From contig CAKPUX010000023.1 of assembly GCA_934193095.1 (NCBI GenBank), positions 1-31,683 on the forward strand: DNA of 31,683 nucleotides, given 5' to 3'. Positions 1-7,294 of this stretch are shown piece by piece. The position numbers and the translations under genes were made by a program. Source of the DNA: an uncultured Dialister sp. (lineage in GTDB: Bacteria; Bacillota; Negativicutes; Veillonellales; Dialisteraceae). The notes beneath the pieces were generated by a model that did not search any database, was not told the origin of the DNA, and worked only from the letters and a program-made list of their open reading frames with translations. Numbering within the stretch: position 1 is the stretch's first letter; every line of letters begins with the position of its first letter.

Positions 1-48
1 TTCGGACACGAAGACCCGGAAGAATATATCGTCCGCCGCCGGCAGGAG

Positions 49-729
49 ATGGAGCGCCCCACCGGCTTTGCCACGCACGAAGCGCTGAAGGAAGCCATCA
101 CCTCCTGCAGCCGCTGCCCGCTTCGCCGCGAAGGCGGTCTCGGCCCCGTACTCTCCACCGGCCCCGCGGATGCCCCGCTCATGATCGTCGGCGAAGGCCC
201 CGGAGGCGTCGAGGATGACTATGGCGGCCCTCTGATCGGCCCCTCCGGCCAGCTGCTGGACAAGGCGCTCGCCTCCGTCGGCATCACCCGCGACCATGTC
301 TACGTGACAAACATCGTAAAATGCCGCCCGCGCGGCAACCGCACCCCCACCATGGACGAGGGACATTTCTGCGGAAACATCTGGCTTTTACAGGAAATCG
401 CACTCGCACGCCCTGCCGTCATCATCGGTCTTGGCAAAGTCGCGCTCCGCTTTTTCCTCGGCCGCGAAGCCGGCATCATCCGCTCCCGCGGTCACTGGAT
501 CGATTTCCATGGCATCCCCGTCATGCCGACCTTCCATCCCGCTTACCTTCTCCGTCAAAGCGGCCGCGCCCTCGTCGATGCGAAGTGGCAGGTCTACTAC
601 GACCTCAAAGCCGCCAAGGAACGCGCCGCCTCTCTCCGCCCGGACTGGGTATGGAAGAGCGACACCCCGCCGGATCTTCTCGCCGCACTCGCCGGGGAAA
701 GAGCGAAACGGCATGGGGAGAGTGACTAG
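49..729 (+). CDS. Family 4 uracil-DNA glycosylase (Fe-S type)
   Basis: Removes uracil from DNA to start base-excision repair in the cytoplasm. The 226-aa protein has the family-4 layout: a 4Fe-4S cysteine set C20/C23 near the N-terminus and C92 (in KCRPRGNR) with C108, a GEGPGGVEDD active-site motif at 48-57, and the FHPAYLLR histidine motif near residue 164. Length is normal for the family. The start is uncertain: AGGAG directly abuts this ATG, which is too close for a usual ribosome site, and the frame stays open to the left edge of the window (positions 1-48), so the true start may lie outside. The cysteine spacing to this Met fits known homologs, so it is kept. The last codons run into GTGACTA-type tandem repeats. 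Confidence 0.9.
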   Translation: MERPTGFATHEALKEAITSCSRCPLRREGGLGPVLSTGPADAPLMIVGEGPGGVEDDYGGPLIGPSGQLLDKALASVGITRDHVYVTNIVKCRPRGNRTPTMDEGHFCGNIWLLQEIALARPAVIIGLGKVALRFFLGREAGIIRSRGHWIDFHGIPVMPTFHPAYLLRQSGRALVDAKWQVYYDLKAAKERAASLRPDWVWKSDTPPDLLAALAGERAKRHGESD

Positions 730-800
730 TGACTAGTGACTTGTGACTGGTGACTGGTGACTAGTAACTTGGGATTGGTAGCTGGGGATTAGGGGCTCCA
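718..800. repeat. Degenerate GTGACTA-type heptamer tandem
   Basis: Six or more imperfect copies of a 7-mer (GTGACTA, GTGACTT, GTGACTG) start at the UDG stop codon and decay into GGGATTAG-like units. The rest of the gap to 881 holds nothing recognisable. Similar low-order tandems recur at 1383-1433, 1718-1755, 6845-6895, 8341-8376, 9890-9950 and 19095-19140, always between genes. Confidence 0.7.
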
Positions 801-881
801 TTTCCCAGCTGCCACGCTCTCCTTCCACTGGAGAGGCAGGGCAGTCGCTATTCGCCGCCCTTCGAGTATCACCTCATATAA

Positions 882-1042
882 AGGAAACGCTGATTAAATC
901 GCAGAGTCAGATTTTACAAGAATTTTTATACATAGCTTCGTCATAACCTTCCTTAAATAGCTCGCTATTCTCGTCAGGTTATTCCTTGCTATGCATAAAA
1001 GTTCAAGAGTAAAATCTGACAACGATTTAATCAGTGTTTCCT
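882..1042. repeat. 161-bp palindromic repeat, family R1, copy 1
   Basis: Its ends are a near-perfect terminal inverted repeat (GGAAACGCTGATTAAATCG against CGATTTAATCAGTGTTTCC). The interior is also imperfectly self-complementary, with CATAGC / GCTATG and AACCT / AGGTT arms around a central TAGCTCGCTA, so the whole unit can fold as one long hairpin. A second copy in the opposite orientation lies at 19210-19371, and a decayed right end (two mismatches in 19) lies near 5533-5555. It carries no ORF. MITE-like or ERIC-like; the transposition source is unknown. Confidence 0.85.
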
Positions 1043-1112
1043 AAAATCCGCGCGTAGCGCAGCCACCTTCATTTTTCACGCCTACCAATGTTTTCTCCAC
1101 GAAAGGACTTTT

Positions 1113-1382
1113 ATGAATACCATCCTCACCCTTCTCATCGGCCTTGCCATCGGCGGCTGGTTCCTCTACTGCCTCTACCGCATGCTGCGCGGCGCGCGCG
1201 GCAGAGACTGCGCCAGCTGTCACCTCGCCGGCGGCTTCGACTACAAAAGCGCTGCGCCCGTGAAGCCTTCTGAAATGAAGCGCCAGGAAATCGTCACTGA
1301 CACCGGCCATCTCATCATCGTCGACGAAGAAGCGGCGAAGAGACGCCGCGAACGGATACGGAAAATGATGGAGGGGAAATGA
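1113..1382 (+). CDS. Small single-pass membrane protein with CxxCH motif
   Basis: An 89-aa protein of unrecognised family. Residues about 3-24 form one hydrophobic membrane segment, followed by a basic stretch (YRMLRGARGRD) that predicts the C-terminal part is cytoplasmic. A CASCH motif comes next (residues about 34-38), and then a charged C-terminal half ending in an Arg/Lys-rich helix. A single CxxCH could bind a metal or be a heme-attachment-like sequence, but there is no supporting context. It loosely resembles short Cys-containing membrane proteins found near iron transporters; I do not assign it. The start is supported by AAAGGA seven bases upstream. It is probably a separate transcription unit, because repeat R1 lies between it and the UDG gene. 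Confidence 0.65.
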   Translation: MNTILTLLIGLAIGGWFLYCLYRMLRGARGRDCASCHLAGGFDYKSAAPVKPSEMKRQEIVTDTGHLIIVDEEAAKRRRERIRKMMEGK

Positions 1383-1433
1383 CGGGAACTGGTGACTGGT
1401 GACTAGGGATTAGGGATTAGGGATTAGGGATTA
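1383..1433. repeat. TAGGGAT heptamer tandem
   Basis: Starts at the stop codon of the small membrane protein gene and reads GTGACTGGTGACTAGGGAT, then four TAGGGAT units. It resembles telomeric repeats by chance; it is a decayed intergenic simple repeat. Confidence 0.7.
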
Positions 1434-1443
1434 GGAGTCTCTC

Positions 1444-1610
1444 GTATCGTCATTTCGAGCGAAGCGAGAAATCTTCCTTGCAGTCCGATAAACGATGCAT
1501 GTGTGAACGCAGAAATACGGTGCACCAAGACGTCGTTTCCCTGCCAGTGCCTATGTGATACGGACCGCAGTGCAAGAAAGATCCCTCGGCTGCGCTCGGG
1601 ATGACGATAC
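1444..1610. repeat. ~165-bp intergenic repeat, family R4, copy 1
   Basis: Bounded by inverted 10-mers GTATCGTCAT and ATGACGATAC, with subterminal CGAGCGAAGCGAGAAATCTT and AAGATCCCTCGGCTGCGCTCG arms. Related copies in the opposite orientation lie at 20022-20184 and 31340-31500; internal blocks such as CTTGGTGC and CTGCAAG are shared. No coding capacity seen. Confidence 0.7.
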
Positions 1611-1717
1611 AGGAAAAGGATACCCCAAAAAGTTTGAAAACAAGGATGAGTGGCTAGTGACTTACATACCACTTTCGGGCATCGCCCTATATATATTTGC
1701 GGCGAAGCCGCCACCAC

Positions 1718-1755
1718 AACCCTGAACCCTGAACCCTGAACCCTGAACCCTGAAC
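1718..1755. repeat. CCTGAAC heptamer tandem
   Basis: Four near-perfect CCTGAAC units lie directly beside the bioB terminator. The same unit recurs at 8341-8376 and 10265-10325. Confidence 0.75.
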
Positions 1756-1801
1756 AAAAAAACAAGCCATCTTTTACCACGAAAAGATGGCTTGTTTTTT
1801 T
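1756..1801 (-). terminator. Rho-independent terminator of first bioB
   Basis: A perfect 20-bp stem (AACAAGCCATCTTTT pairs with AAAAGATGGCTTGTT plus A/T ends) with a 6-nt loop and T-runs on both strands. The stop codon of the bioB paralog at 1800 sits in the base of the stem. Confidence 0.9.
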
Positions 1802-2783
1802 ACAATGTCCGTCCCATATCGACGGCCATCTGCTTATCTCTTTCCGGCGGACGGCCGGCAATCGTGAGATATCCGCCGATCATCGCACCATTAAGACCCG
1901 CCGAGAGGGCAAAGGCCTGCATATCGCGGAGCGAATTCTCACGTCCCGCGCACACGCGCATGATGACGTGAGGCAGGATAAATCGGTACATGGCGAACAT
2001 CCGAAGGATCTCGATCGGCTTCGGAGGCTTATTCTTCCCAAAGGGCGTGCCCGGGATGGGATTGAAAATATTGAGCGGCACAGAGGTGACGTGATGCTCA
2101 CGCAGGGCGAAGGCCATGTCTATCCGGTCTTCCTCCGTTTCTCCCAGTCCGAAGATGCCGCCGGAGCAGACCTCCAGACCCGCCTGCTGGATGCGGCGGA
2201 TGTGCGCTTCCTTTTCCTCATAGGTGTGCGTGGTGCAGATGGCGGGGAAATGGCGCTTCGCCGTTTCCAGATTGCAGTGGATGCGCTGGCAGCCTGCCGC
2301 CTTCAGTTCCTTCAGCTGTTCCTCGGTCAGAAGCCCGAGCGAGCAGCAGACGGAGAGCTTCGTCTCTTCCGTGATCCGCTTCACCGCTTCTACGATGGAG
2401 GCGAACTGCGCGGGATCACTCTGTCCGCGGCCGGAGGTGACGATGCCGAAGCGCTCTGCACCATAAGCCTCTGCCTGTCTGGCTTCGCGGAGCAGATCCT
2501 CCGGGCTTCTTAGCGGATACTCTTTGACGCCTGTGTGATACCAGCCCGACTGCGCGCAGAATTTACAATTCTCTGTGCAGCGCCCGCTTCTGGCATTCAC
2601 ATCGCTGCAGAAGCGCATCTTGTCGCCACAGAAGGTCTTCCGGATCTTGTCGGCGGCTGCCATGAGGAAGAAGGGCTCCTCCTTCCCCGCCGCGAAGAGC
2701 ACCTCTGCCTGTTCTCTGGAAATATCTTTCCCCGCGAGCACCTGATCCATGCACGCGGTGATGGTTGTTATGTTTTCGTCCAT
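1800..2783 (-). CDS. bioB: Biotin synthase paralog 1 (radical SAM, BioB)
   Basis: A radical-SAM enzyme of the BioB family, which inserts sulfur into dethiobiotin to make biotin. The 327-aa protein has the cluster motif C69xxxC73xxC76 (CTENCKFC), the YHTG and GGIFGLGE segments, and the AGREN region near the C-terminus. At the position of the classical first 2Fe-2S cysteine (RFCxV in BioB) it has G113. It instead shares with its two neighbours C146-C147, C170 (HCN), C183 (CTTHT) and C206 (CSGG), a set that suits an auxiliary 4Fe cluster. I chose the ATG at 2783 (GAGG seven bases upstream) because it aligns with the start of the other two copies; a GTG at 2795 is possible. No other biotin genes are visible. 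An alternative is a BioB-like enzyme with a different substrate. Confidence 0.85.
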   Translation of the reverse strand: MDENITTITACMDQVLAGKDISREQAEVLFAAGKEEPFFLMAAADKIRKTFCGDKMRFCSDVNARSGRCTENCKFCAQSGWYHTGVKEYPLRSPEDLLREARQAEAYGAERFGIVTSGRGQSDPAQFASIVEAVKRITEETKLSVCCSLGLLTEEQLKELKAAGCQRIHCNLETAKRHFPAICTTHTYEEKEAHIRRIQQAGLEVCSGGIFGLGETEEDRIDMAFALREHHVTSVPLNIFNPIPGTPFGKNKPPKPIEILRMFAMYRFILPHVIMRVCAGRENSLRDMQAFALSAGLNGAMIGGYLTIAGRPPERDKQMAVDMGRTL

Positions 2784-2867
2784 GATTTGCCTCACAATTC
2801 GCCTTTCCGGCTAAGGAAACACTTGATTTCAGACCAAGTTAGGAGTTAGGAGTGAGGAGTGGTGGAA

Positions 2868-2973
2868 GGGGCGCACAAATCAAGAAGCGCCCCAATACCC
2901 CTTTTTATGAAAAGGTTCTCACAAATCACCAGTTGATTTCATACTCTGCGGCGCTTTATAACTTGTGCGCCGC
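2868..2973. repeat. Pair of related hairpins between bioB copies
   Basis: Two short stem-loops in opposite orientation: 2868-2893 (GGGGCGC...GCGCCCC) and 2948-2973 (GCGGCGC...GCGCCGC). They share the loop-flanking sequence GCGCACAA. They lie downstream of the middle bioB paralog and upstream of the first; neither has a clear T-run. They could attenuate transcription between the paralogs. Confidence 0.5.
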
Positions 2974-3004
2974 TCCTACACTTCCCACTTCTAACTTCTC
3001 ACTC

Positions 3005-4003
3005 TTACACCTGCGGTGCTGTCTGGGTACGGCCAAGGTCGTGAAGCATCGCGATGTCATCCTGCGGATCCGAGCCCTTGCTGGTAAGATAATTGCCGAT
3101 CATGACGCCGTTCATACCGCCGGCGAGTGCCATGGACTGCAGGCTTCGCAGATTCAGCTGGCGGCCGCCGGCGGTGCGGATCTGCGCCTTCGGCAGGACG
3201 AAGCGGAACATCGCAAACGAACGAAGGATCTCCAAGGGAGCGAGACGTTCATTATGTTCATACGGAGTGCCGGGGATCGGGTTCAGCACATTGAGCGGCA
3301 CCGCATCGATGTGCATCTTCTTCAGGTGAAATGCCATTTCCACGCGCTGATCCAAAGACTCTCCGAGCCCTAAGATACCGCCGCAGCAGACACGGATGCC
3401 CGCCTTTTGGGCGCGCGCTACATTCTCCGCCTTTTCCTCTGCGGTGTGCGTGGTGCAAACCTCCTTGAAGAAGGAAGGCGCGGATTCGATATTGCAATGC
3501 AGACGGTTGATACCGGCCTCCTTCAGCTGGTACGCCTGTTCCTGTGTGAGGAAACCAAGGGAGCAGCATACCTCGATGCCGACCTCCTTGCGGATCCGGC
3601 GGATCAGATCCAGTATCTCCGCAAAGTCCTTCGGATTTCTCTGGTCACGACCTGCCGTGACGATATCGAAACGGGCAGCCCCGGCTTTTTTCGCTCTCTT
3701 CGCTGCTTCAATGACCTCTTCTTCCGGAAGGAACTGGTAGGTTTTTACCCCTGTCTGATAACGGGCAGACTGCGCGCAGAATTTGCAATCCTCCTGACAG
3801 GCGCCGCTTCGTGCATTGATGATCGCGCAAAGATCGACACTGCGGCCGGAAAACTTCTGGCGGATCTTATCCGCACACGCCAGAAGAAGCATCGTATCCT
3901 CATCCTTCGTGCGGATCAGCGCCTTCGCTTCCTCCTCAGTGATGGCTCCGCCATTCAAAACCTTTTCCGTCCACTTCAAAATCTGTTCGCAGCTGCTTTC
4001 CAT
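3005..4003 (-). CDS. bioB: Biotin synthase paralog 2 (radical SAM, BioB)
   Basis: Second of three tandem BioB-family radical-SAM proteins, 332 aa. Its radical-SAM motif is C69xxxC73xxC76 (CQEDCKFC). The classical first 2Fe-2S cysteine is replaced by D113. C146-C147, C170, C183 and C206 are conserved, with an extra C207 (CCGG) not seen in the other two. The arginine of the classical site is kept in IRTAGGR. Its overall residue numbering matches copies 1 and 3 exactly, so they are duplications within one subfamily, but the sequences have diverged a lot. It has its own upstream region of about 190 bp with a strong inverted repeat (4082-4119). Substrate is inferred from family only. The extra cysteine makes this the copy most likely to differ in cluster chemistry. 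Confidence 0.85.
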   Translation of the reverse strand: MESSCEQILKWTEKVLNGGAITEEEAKALIRTKDEDTMLLLACADKIRQKFSGRSVDLCAIINARSGACQEDCKFCAQSARYQTGVKTYQFLPEEEVIEAAKRAKKAGAARFDIVTAGRDQRNPKDFAEILDLIRRIRKEVGIEVCCSLGFLTQEQAYQLKEAGINRLHCNIESAPSFFKEVCTTHTAEEKAENVARAQKAGIRVCCGGILGLGESLDQRVEMAFHLKKMHIDAVPLNVLNPIPGTPYEHNERLAPLEILRSFAMFRFVLPKAQIRTAGGRQLNLRSLQSMALAGGMNGVMIGNYLTSKGSDPQDDIAMLHDLGRTQTAPQV

Positions 4004-4065
4004 TGTAAAACACTCCTTTTGTAAAATCCTCCGACCGCCTGGCCGGGTCTTGCCTTTGTCATACC

Positions 4066-4119
4066 TTACGTGTCATACGTAATAGAAATATTCGTGTTTG
4101 ACAATGGGAATATTTCTAT
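4066..4119 (-). promoter_or_regulatory. Candidate operators upstream of bioB paralog 2
   Basis: Two inverted repeats sit where the promoter should be: ATAGAAATATTC-N14-GAATATTTCTAT (4082-4119) and TTACG-N7-CGTAA (4066-4082). The 12-bp arms with a 14-nt gap resemble BirA-type operator geometry, although the sequence differs from the textbook biotin operator. The regulator is unknown. Confidence 0.45.
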
Positions 4120-4144
4120 ACATTTGTGCTGGTTATTGTGAAAT

Positions 4145-4187
4145 CGGGACTGGAAATCAGGCGTCTGATGTCTGATTTCCAGTCCCG
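4145..4187 (-). terminator. Stem-loop after bioB paralog 3
   Basis: A perfect 16-bp stem (CGGGACTGGAAATCAG with its complement) and 11-nt loop begins eight bases after the stop codon of the paralog at 4196. No strong T-run follows, so it may be an mRNA 3' stabiliser or a weak terminator. Confidence 0.65.
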
Positions 4188-4195
4188 AGTCACTC

Positions 4196-5194
4196 TCAAA
4201 GCTTCGGTGTCGTCATGGAACGTCCGAGATCCTCCGTCATGCGGATATCTTCCTTCGGGTCGCGACCGCCTGTCGTCAGATAGCCGCCCACCATGATGCC
4301 GTTCAGCCCGCCTGTCAGCGCATACGCCTGCAGGCTTCGCAGGTTCACCTCACGGCCGCCGGCGGTACGGATCAGCGCCTTTGGCAGGACGAAACGGAAC
4401 ATCGCAAATGTGCGAAGCACCTCGAGCGGCGGCAGACGCTTATTCGTATAGAAAGGCGTCCCCTTCACCGGATTCAGGATATTCAGCGGTACCGAGTCGA
4501 TATGCATCTCCTTCAGGTGGAAAGCCATCTCCACCCGCTGATCCAGAGACTCACCGAGCCCGATGATCCCGCCGGAGCACACGCGGATCCCGGCCGACTG
4601 CGCGGTGTGAATGATATCTTCCTTATCCTCCATCGTATGCGTCGAGCAGATTTCCGGGAAATAGGAAGGCGACGTCTCGATATTGCAGTGGATGCGCGTG
4701 ATGCCCGCCTCTTTCAGCTGGAGCGCCTGCTCCTTGGAAATCAACCCCAGCGAGCAGCATACTTCGATCCCCACCTGCTCTCTGATCTTCTTCACGATGT
4801 CGATGATTTCCTCGAACTCATTCGGATTATCCTGATTGCGTCCGGAAGTCACCAGAGAGAAACGGACAGCCCCTGCTTCCTTCGCCTTCTTCGCTGCTGC
4901 CAGAATTTCTTCCTCCGGCAGGAGACGGTACACCTTCGCACCCGTGTGATACCAGCCCGACTGCGCGCAGAACTTGCAATTTTCCTGGCAATGCCCGCTT
5001 CTGGCATTGATGATCGCACAGAAATCCACCGCATTCCCATTGAACTTCTGACGAATCTTATCGGCCATCGCAAGCAGCAGCATGGTATCCTCATCCTTCG
5101 TGCGAATGAGTTTCTTCGCTTCTTCCTGTGTGATTTCACCCCCATCCATGACCTTCTCCGCCAATCTAATGATTTCTGCGCAAGCACTTTCCAT
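4196..5194 (-). CDS. bioB: Biotin synthase paralog 3 (radical SAM, BioB)
   Basis: Third tandem BioB-family radical-SAM protein, 332 aa, most similar to paralog 2. The radical-SAM motif is C69xxxC73xxC76 (CQENCKFC). S113 stands where classical BioB has the first 2Fe-2S cysteine. C146-C147, C170 (IHCN), C183 (CSTH) and C206 (CSGG) match the other two copies, as does the IRTAGGR arginine. The region upstream has the best promoter of the three (5260-5288), so this copy is probably the main or first-expressed enzyme. In the classical reaction BioB converts dethiobiotin to biotin in the cytoplasm and destroys its sulfur-donor cluster in the process; several copies could raise capacity or split roles. 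The latter is inference. Confidence 0.87.
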   Translation of the reverse strand: MESACAEIIRLAEKVMDGGEITQEEAKKLIRTKDEDTMLLLAMADKIRQKFNGNAVDFCAIINARSGHCQENCKFCAQSGWYHTGAKVYRLLPEEEILAAAKKAKEAGAVRFSLVTSGRNQDNPNEFEEIIDIVKKIREQVGIEVCCSLGLISKEQALQLKEAGITRIHCNIETSPSYFPEICSTHTMEDKEDIIHTAQSAGIRVCSGGIIGLGESLDQRVEMAFHLKEMHIDSVPLNILNPVKGTPFYTNKRLPPLEVLRTFAMFRFVLPKALIRTAGGREVNLRSLQAYALTGGLNGIMVGGYLTTGGRDPKEDIRMTEDLGRSMTTPKL

Positions 5195-5245
5195 GATGAT
5201 TCTCCCTTTCCTTTATTCCTTCGGGTCACTCGCCCCTTTGAATTG

Positions 5246-5288
5246 TTACCTTGTAGGTAAGTATAGAATAAACAATCGGATGTGTCAA
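5246..5288 (-). promoter_or_regulatory. Sigma-70 promoter and operator of bioB paralog 3
   Basis: On the minus strand a consensus TTGACA (5283-5288) and TATACT (5260-5265) are separated by 17 bp. An inverted repeat TTACC-N5-GGTAA (5246-5260) abuts the -10 box on its downstream side, a good place for a repressor. Outer ATTGTT / AACAAT arms (5242-5276) also flank the box. Confidence 0.75.
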
Positions 5289-5369
5289 TCAAGAAAATGA
5301 TTGCGGTTGACAATGAAGAGAGGGAAGCGGGTTCTATAGGTTCAGAGGGTTCAACGGGGAAGGAGGCGG

Positions 5370-5545
5370 CTTCGCCGCTTTTTAGCGGGTGCTGTCCTCG
5401 TATCGCAGCCTTCCCCTCGAGGGGAAGGTGCCCCGCAGGGGCGGATAGGGCACCGGCGGCATGAAAGACGGATGAGGAAAGCGGAGAAGTGCGTGGCATA
5501 TGTGTGGGAAGCGCGAGAGCCTGACCGCGAATGACAACGATTGAA
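5370..5545. repeat. GC-rich intergenic repeat, family R3, copy 1
   Basis: Core is CCTTCCCCTCGAGGGGAAGG followed by GTGCCCCGCAGGGGCGGATA, flanked by GGCGGCTTCGCCGC hairpins and a CATGAAAGACGG arm. A longer match in the opposite orientation is at 19695-19878, and shorter copies are at 6447-6833, 7950-8335 and 31193-31305. The rest of the 5289-5770 gap holds further hairpin-rich, gene-free sequence, including a second palindromic block (5570-5700). Confidence 0.75.
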
Positions 5546-5770
5546 TCAGTGCTTCCTTCAAAATCATTCGAGCCCCTTCCTCTGGAAGGGGCAGACGAGC
5601 AAAGCGAGGCGGGGTTGGCTTCCCTGAATGTGGGAGTACCGTTTCACGCGGCCAACCTCCGCCCCTTCGGGGCACCTCCTTCCAAAGGAAGGAGGGAGAA
5701 AAAAGGCACTGATGTCTTCCGATCTCCCAGTCTCTTAGTCTCTTAAGCTCCCAGTCATCCCATACACCAC

Positions 5771-5807
5771 AAAGCCCCTGACCGGAAAATTTCCGATCAG
5801 GGGCTTT
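5771..5807 (-). terminator. Terminator of the small heat-shock gene
   Basis: AAAGCCCCTGA pairs with TCAGGGGCTTT, with an inner CGGAAA/TTTCCG stem, 35 bp after the hsp20 stop codon. T-runs lie on both sides, so it could serve either strand. Confidence 0.85.
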
Positions 5808-5841
5808 ACATGTGATTCAGCATTCCTTAGTCAGGCAATTC

Positions 5842-6270
5842 TTAGTCGATCGTGATCTGACGAGACGTTTCTGCTGGCTTCTCTTCTTCCTTCGGCAGTG
5901 TGATGGTCAGGATGCCATCCTTCAATGCCGCTTTGATCCCTTCCTCCTTGATGCCTTTCACCGTGAACTGACGGCTGAAGGAGACAGAAGCACGTTCGCG
6001 GCGGATGTAGTGATGCTCTGTATCATCGGCATCCTTTTTGTCTTCCTTCTTTGCACCCAGAGACAGGATCCCATTCTCATAAGAAATATGGATCTCTTCC
6101 TTCTTGAAGCCGGGCATATCGCAAGTGATCTCGTAATGATCCTTCTTATCTTCAATATCGACTTTCGGGACAGCGGTGTAATCCTGATACACCGTCGGCA
6201 TATCATCATCAAAGAAGTGATCCAGAACCGTATCGCCAAACAGACCATCAAATGGAATCAAACTACGCAT
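5842..6270 (-). CDS. Small heat-shock protein, Hsp20/alpha-crystallin family
   Basis: A 142-aa ATP-independent holdase that binds unfolding proteins in the cytoplasm. A short N-terminal region (about residues 1-34) precedes the alpha-crystallin domain, which starts at VPKVDIEDKKDHYEI and contains the DMPGFKKEEIHI segment. It ends with the typical GILTITLPKEEE motif. A brief charged C-terminal tail carries an ITID sequence like the I-x-I oligomerisation motif. The start is supported by AGAGG upstream. It is a single-gene unit: CIRCE operator and promoter in front, terminator behind. The CIRCE site implies repression by HrcA and release on heat or protein-folding stress. Confidence 0.95.
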   Translation of the reverse strand: MRSLIPFDGLFGDTVLDHFFDDDMPTVYQDYTAVPKVDIEDKKDHYEITCDMPGFKKEEIHISYENGILSLGAKKEDKKDADDTEHHYIRRERASVSFSRQFTVKGIKEEGIKAALKDGILTITLPKEEEKPAETSRQITID

Positions 6271-6336
6271 ATCAAAGACCTCTTTCTTTTTATAATTTTC
6301 TTCAGGAGCCCTTTCGGTTCTCCCTTGAACAACTAT

Positions 6337-6364
6337 AGTATAGCACTTTTAGCACTCATGTCAA
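6337..6364 (-). promoter_or_regulatory. Promoter of hsp20
   Basis: Minus-strand TTGACA (6359-6364) and TATACT (6337-6342) are spaced by 16 bp. The -35 box lies within the CIRCE spacer, so bound HrcA would block RNA polymerase. Confidence 0.85.
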
Positions 6365-6375
6365 TAGAGTGCTAA
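6349..6375. promoter_or_regulatory. CIRCE operator (HrcA site)
   Basis: A perfect TTAGCACTC-N9-GAGTGCTAA inverted repeat, the consensus CIRCE element bound by the heat-shock repressor HrcA. Confidence 0.97.
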
Positions 6376-6446
6376 AATATTTTTGATTATTTGATTTAAG
6401 AAAATGAAAATGCGAAACAGCATCCGCGGCTGCGCCGATTTTTAGA

Positions 6447-6833
6447 CAATGCTATTCTCGTATCGTCAGCCTTCCCCGCAGGGATAATGCTATTAAGTTA
6501 AGGAAATCGTTAGCTACGTAACGTCTTGCTTCCCCCTTCGGGGGAAGTGCCGAAGGCAATATGTGCAAGCGAACTGGATTTTTAGGAGCGTAGCGACGCG
6601 AAAATCCAGTGAGACGCCATTTCGAGCGCAGCGAGATGGGGCATGCTAGCGGTATATCGTGCTATGTTGAATAGTCCGATGCTATCGATATTTCAACACT
6701 TTCATGCAATACCGCTGCGTAGCCCCCTCTCCCCTTCGGGGAGCTCCCCCGATGGGGAGCCAAGAACGTTCTGCCGCTTAACTTAATAGCATTACCCGCA
6801 GGAGCGGATAGGGCGCCGGCGGTATGCAAGACA
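6447..6833. repeat. R3 repeat split by a MITE-like insertion
   Basis: The left half (CGTATCGTCAGCCTTCCCC, to 6484) and right half (CCCGCAGGAGCGGATAGGG, from 6795) together make one R3 unit. An R2 element interrupts it and leaves a CCCGCAGG duplication on both sides. The rest of the gap around it (6376-6446, 6834-6892) holds only decayed repeat sequence, ending in CTCCTAGT tandem units. Confidence 0.7.
6485..6794. mobile_element. MITE-like element R2, long form
   Basis: 310 bp bounded by perfect 18-bp terminal inverted repeats (TAATGCTATTAAGTTAAG and its complement), with an apparent 8-bp target duplication CCCGCAGG. It has no transposase gene. An inverted copy of 229 bp lies at 8041-8269. 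This copy carries about 78 bp extra between GAAGGCAA and GGGGCATGC, containing a GGATTTT...AAAATCC hairpin and a CGAGCGCAGCGAGA motif. Confidence 0.8.
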
Positions 6834-6892
6834 GAAGCGCTGATGTCTTCCGGTCTCCCAGTCTCCTAGTCTCCTAGTCTCCTAGTCCCCAG

Positions 6893-7294
6893 TCAGCTCG
6901 ACACGTTTGTGACAGTGATGATGCGTTGTCCCTCATGCTCTTCGCTCGTGTACGTGATCCGCACCGTCCGCTTGTACCCGCCATCCGTATCCGATGCCGT
7001 AGACATAATGACCCCCTCCGTGCGGGATGCCGACGTATCCGTTACCGTCACCTTGACCCGCCGTCCATTCACCGAGAGCGTGAATCTCTGATTTCCCATC
7101 GCCCCCGTCTTCAGCCGCCCGAGCGCCACATTCGCCCCGCTCTCTGCCGCATACACCGAAGACAGCCCCTGCTGATAGAGGTACGCCTCCGAGGCGGTGC
7201 GGGAGACATAGTAGAGCGCTCCCGCAGACAGCGTCACCAGCATGGAAAAAAGAAGCAGCAGGCACAGCGTCATGGACCCTTTTCTCCTATTCAT
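6893..7294 (-). CDS. PilX-like pilus-assembly/pseudopilin-type protein
   Basis: A 133-aa exported or membrane-anchored protein. It starts MNRRKGSMTL and then has one long hydrophobic helix (about residues 8-30), followed by a helical spine with an AAESG segment near residue 50. This arrangement is typical of PilX/GspK-like minor pilins. The remaining part is beta-rich, with alternating Thr/Val. A prepilin cleavage site G/S after RRKG is plausible, but the usual E at +5 is missing. The start codon lies inside the end of the upstream pseudopilin gene (8-bp overlap), so the two are co-translated. No secretion ATPase or prepilin peptidase is in the window, so the assembly machine must be elsewhere. 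Family assignment is by pattern only. Confidence 0.65.
   Translation of the reverse strand: MNRRKGSMTLCLLLLFSMLVTLSAGALYYVSRTASEAYLYQQGLSSVYAAESGANVALGRLKTGAMGNQRFTLSVNGRRVKVTVTDTSASRTEGVIMSTASDTDGGYKRTVRITYTSEEHEGQRIITVTNVSS

Noticed and set aside
1383..1755. Telomere-like TAGGGAT and CCCTGAA repeats
   Set aside because: Short, degenerate and present between many genes of the window; there is no sign of a linear end. Treated as simple intergenic tandem repeats.
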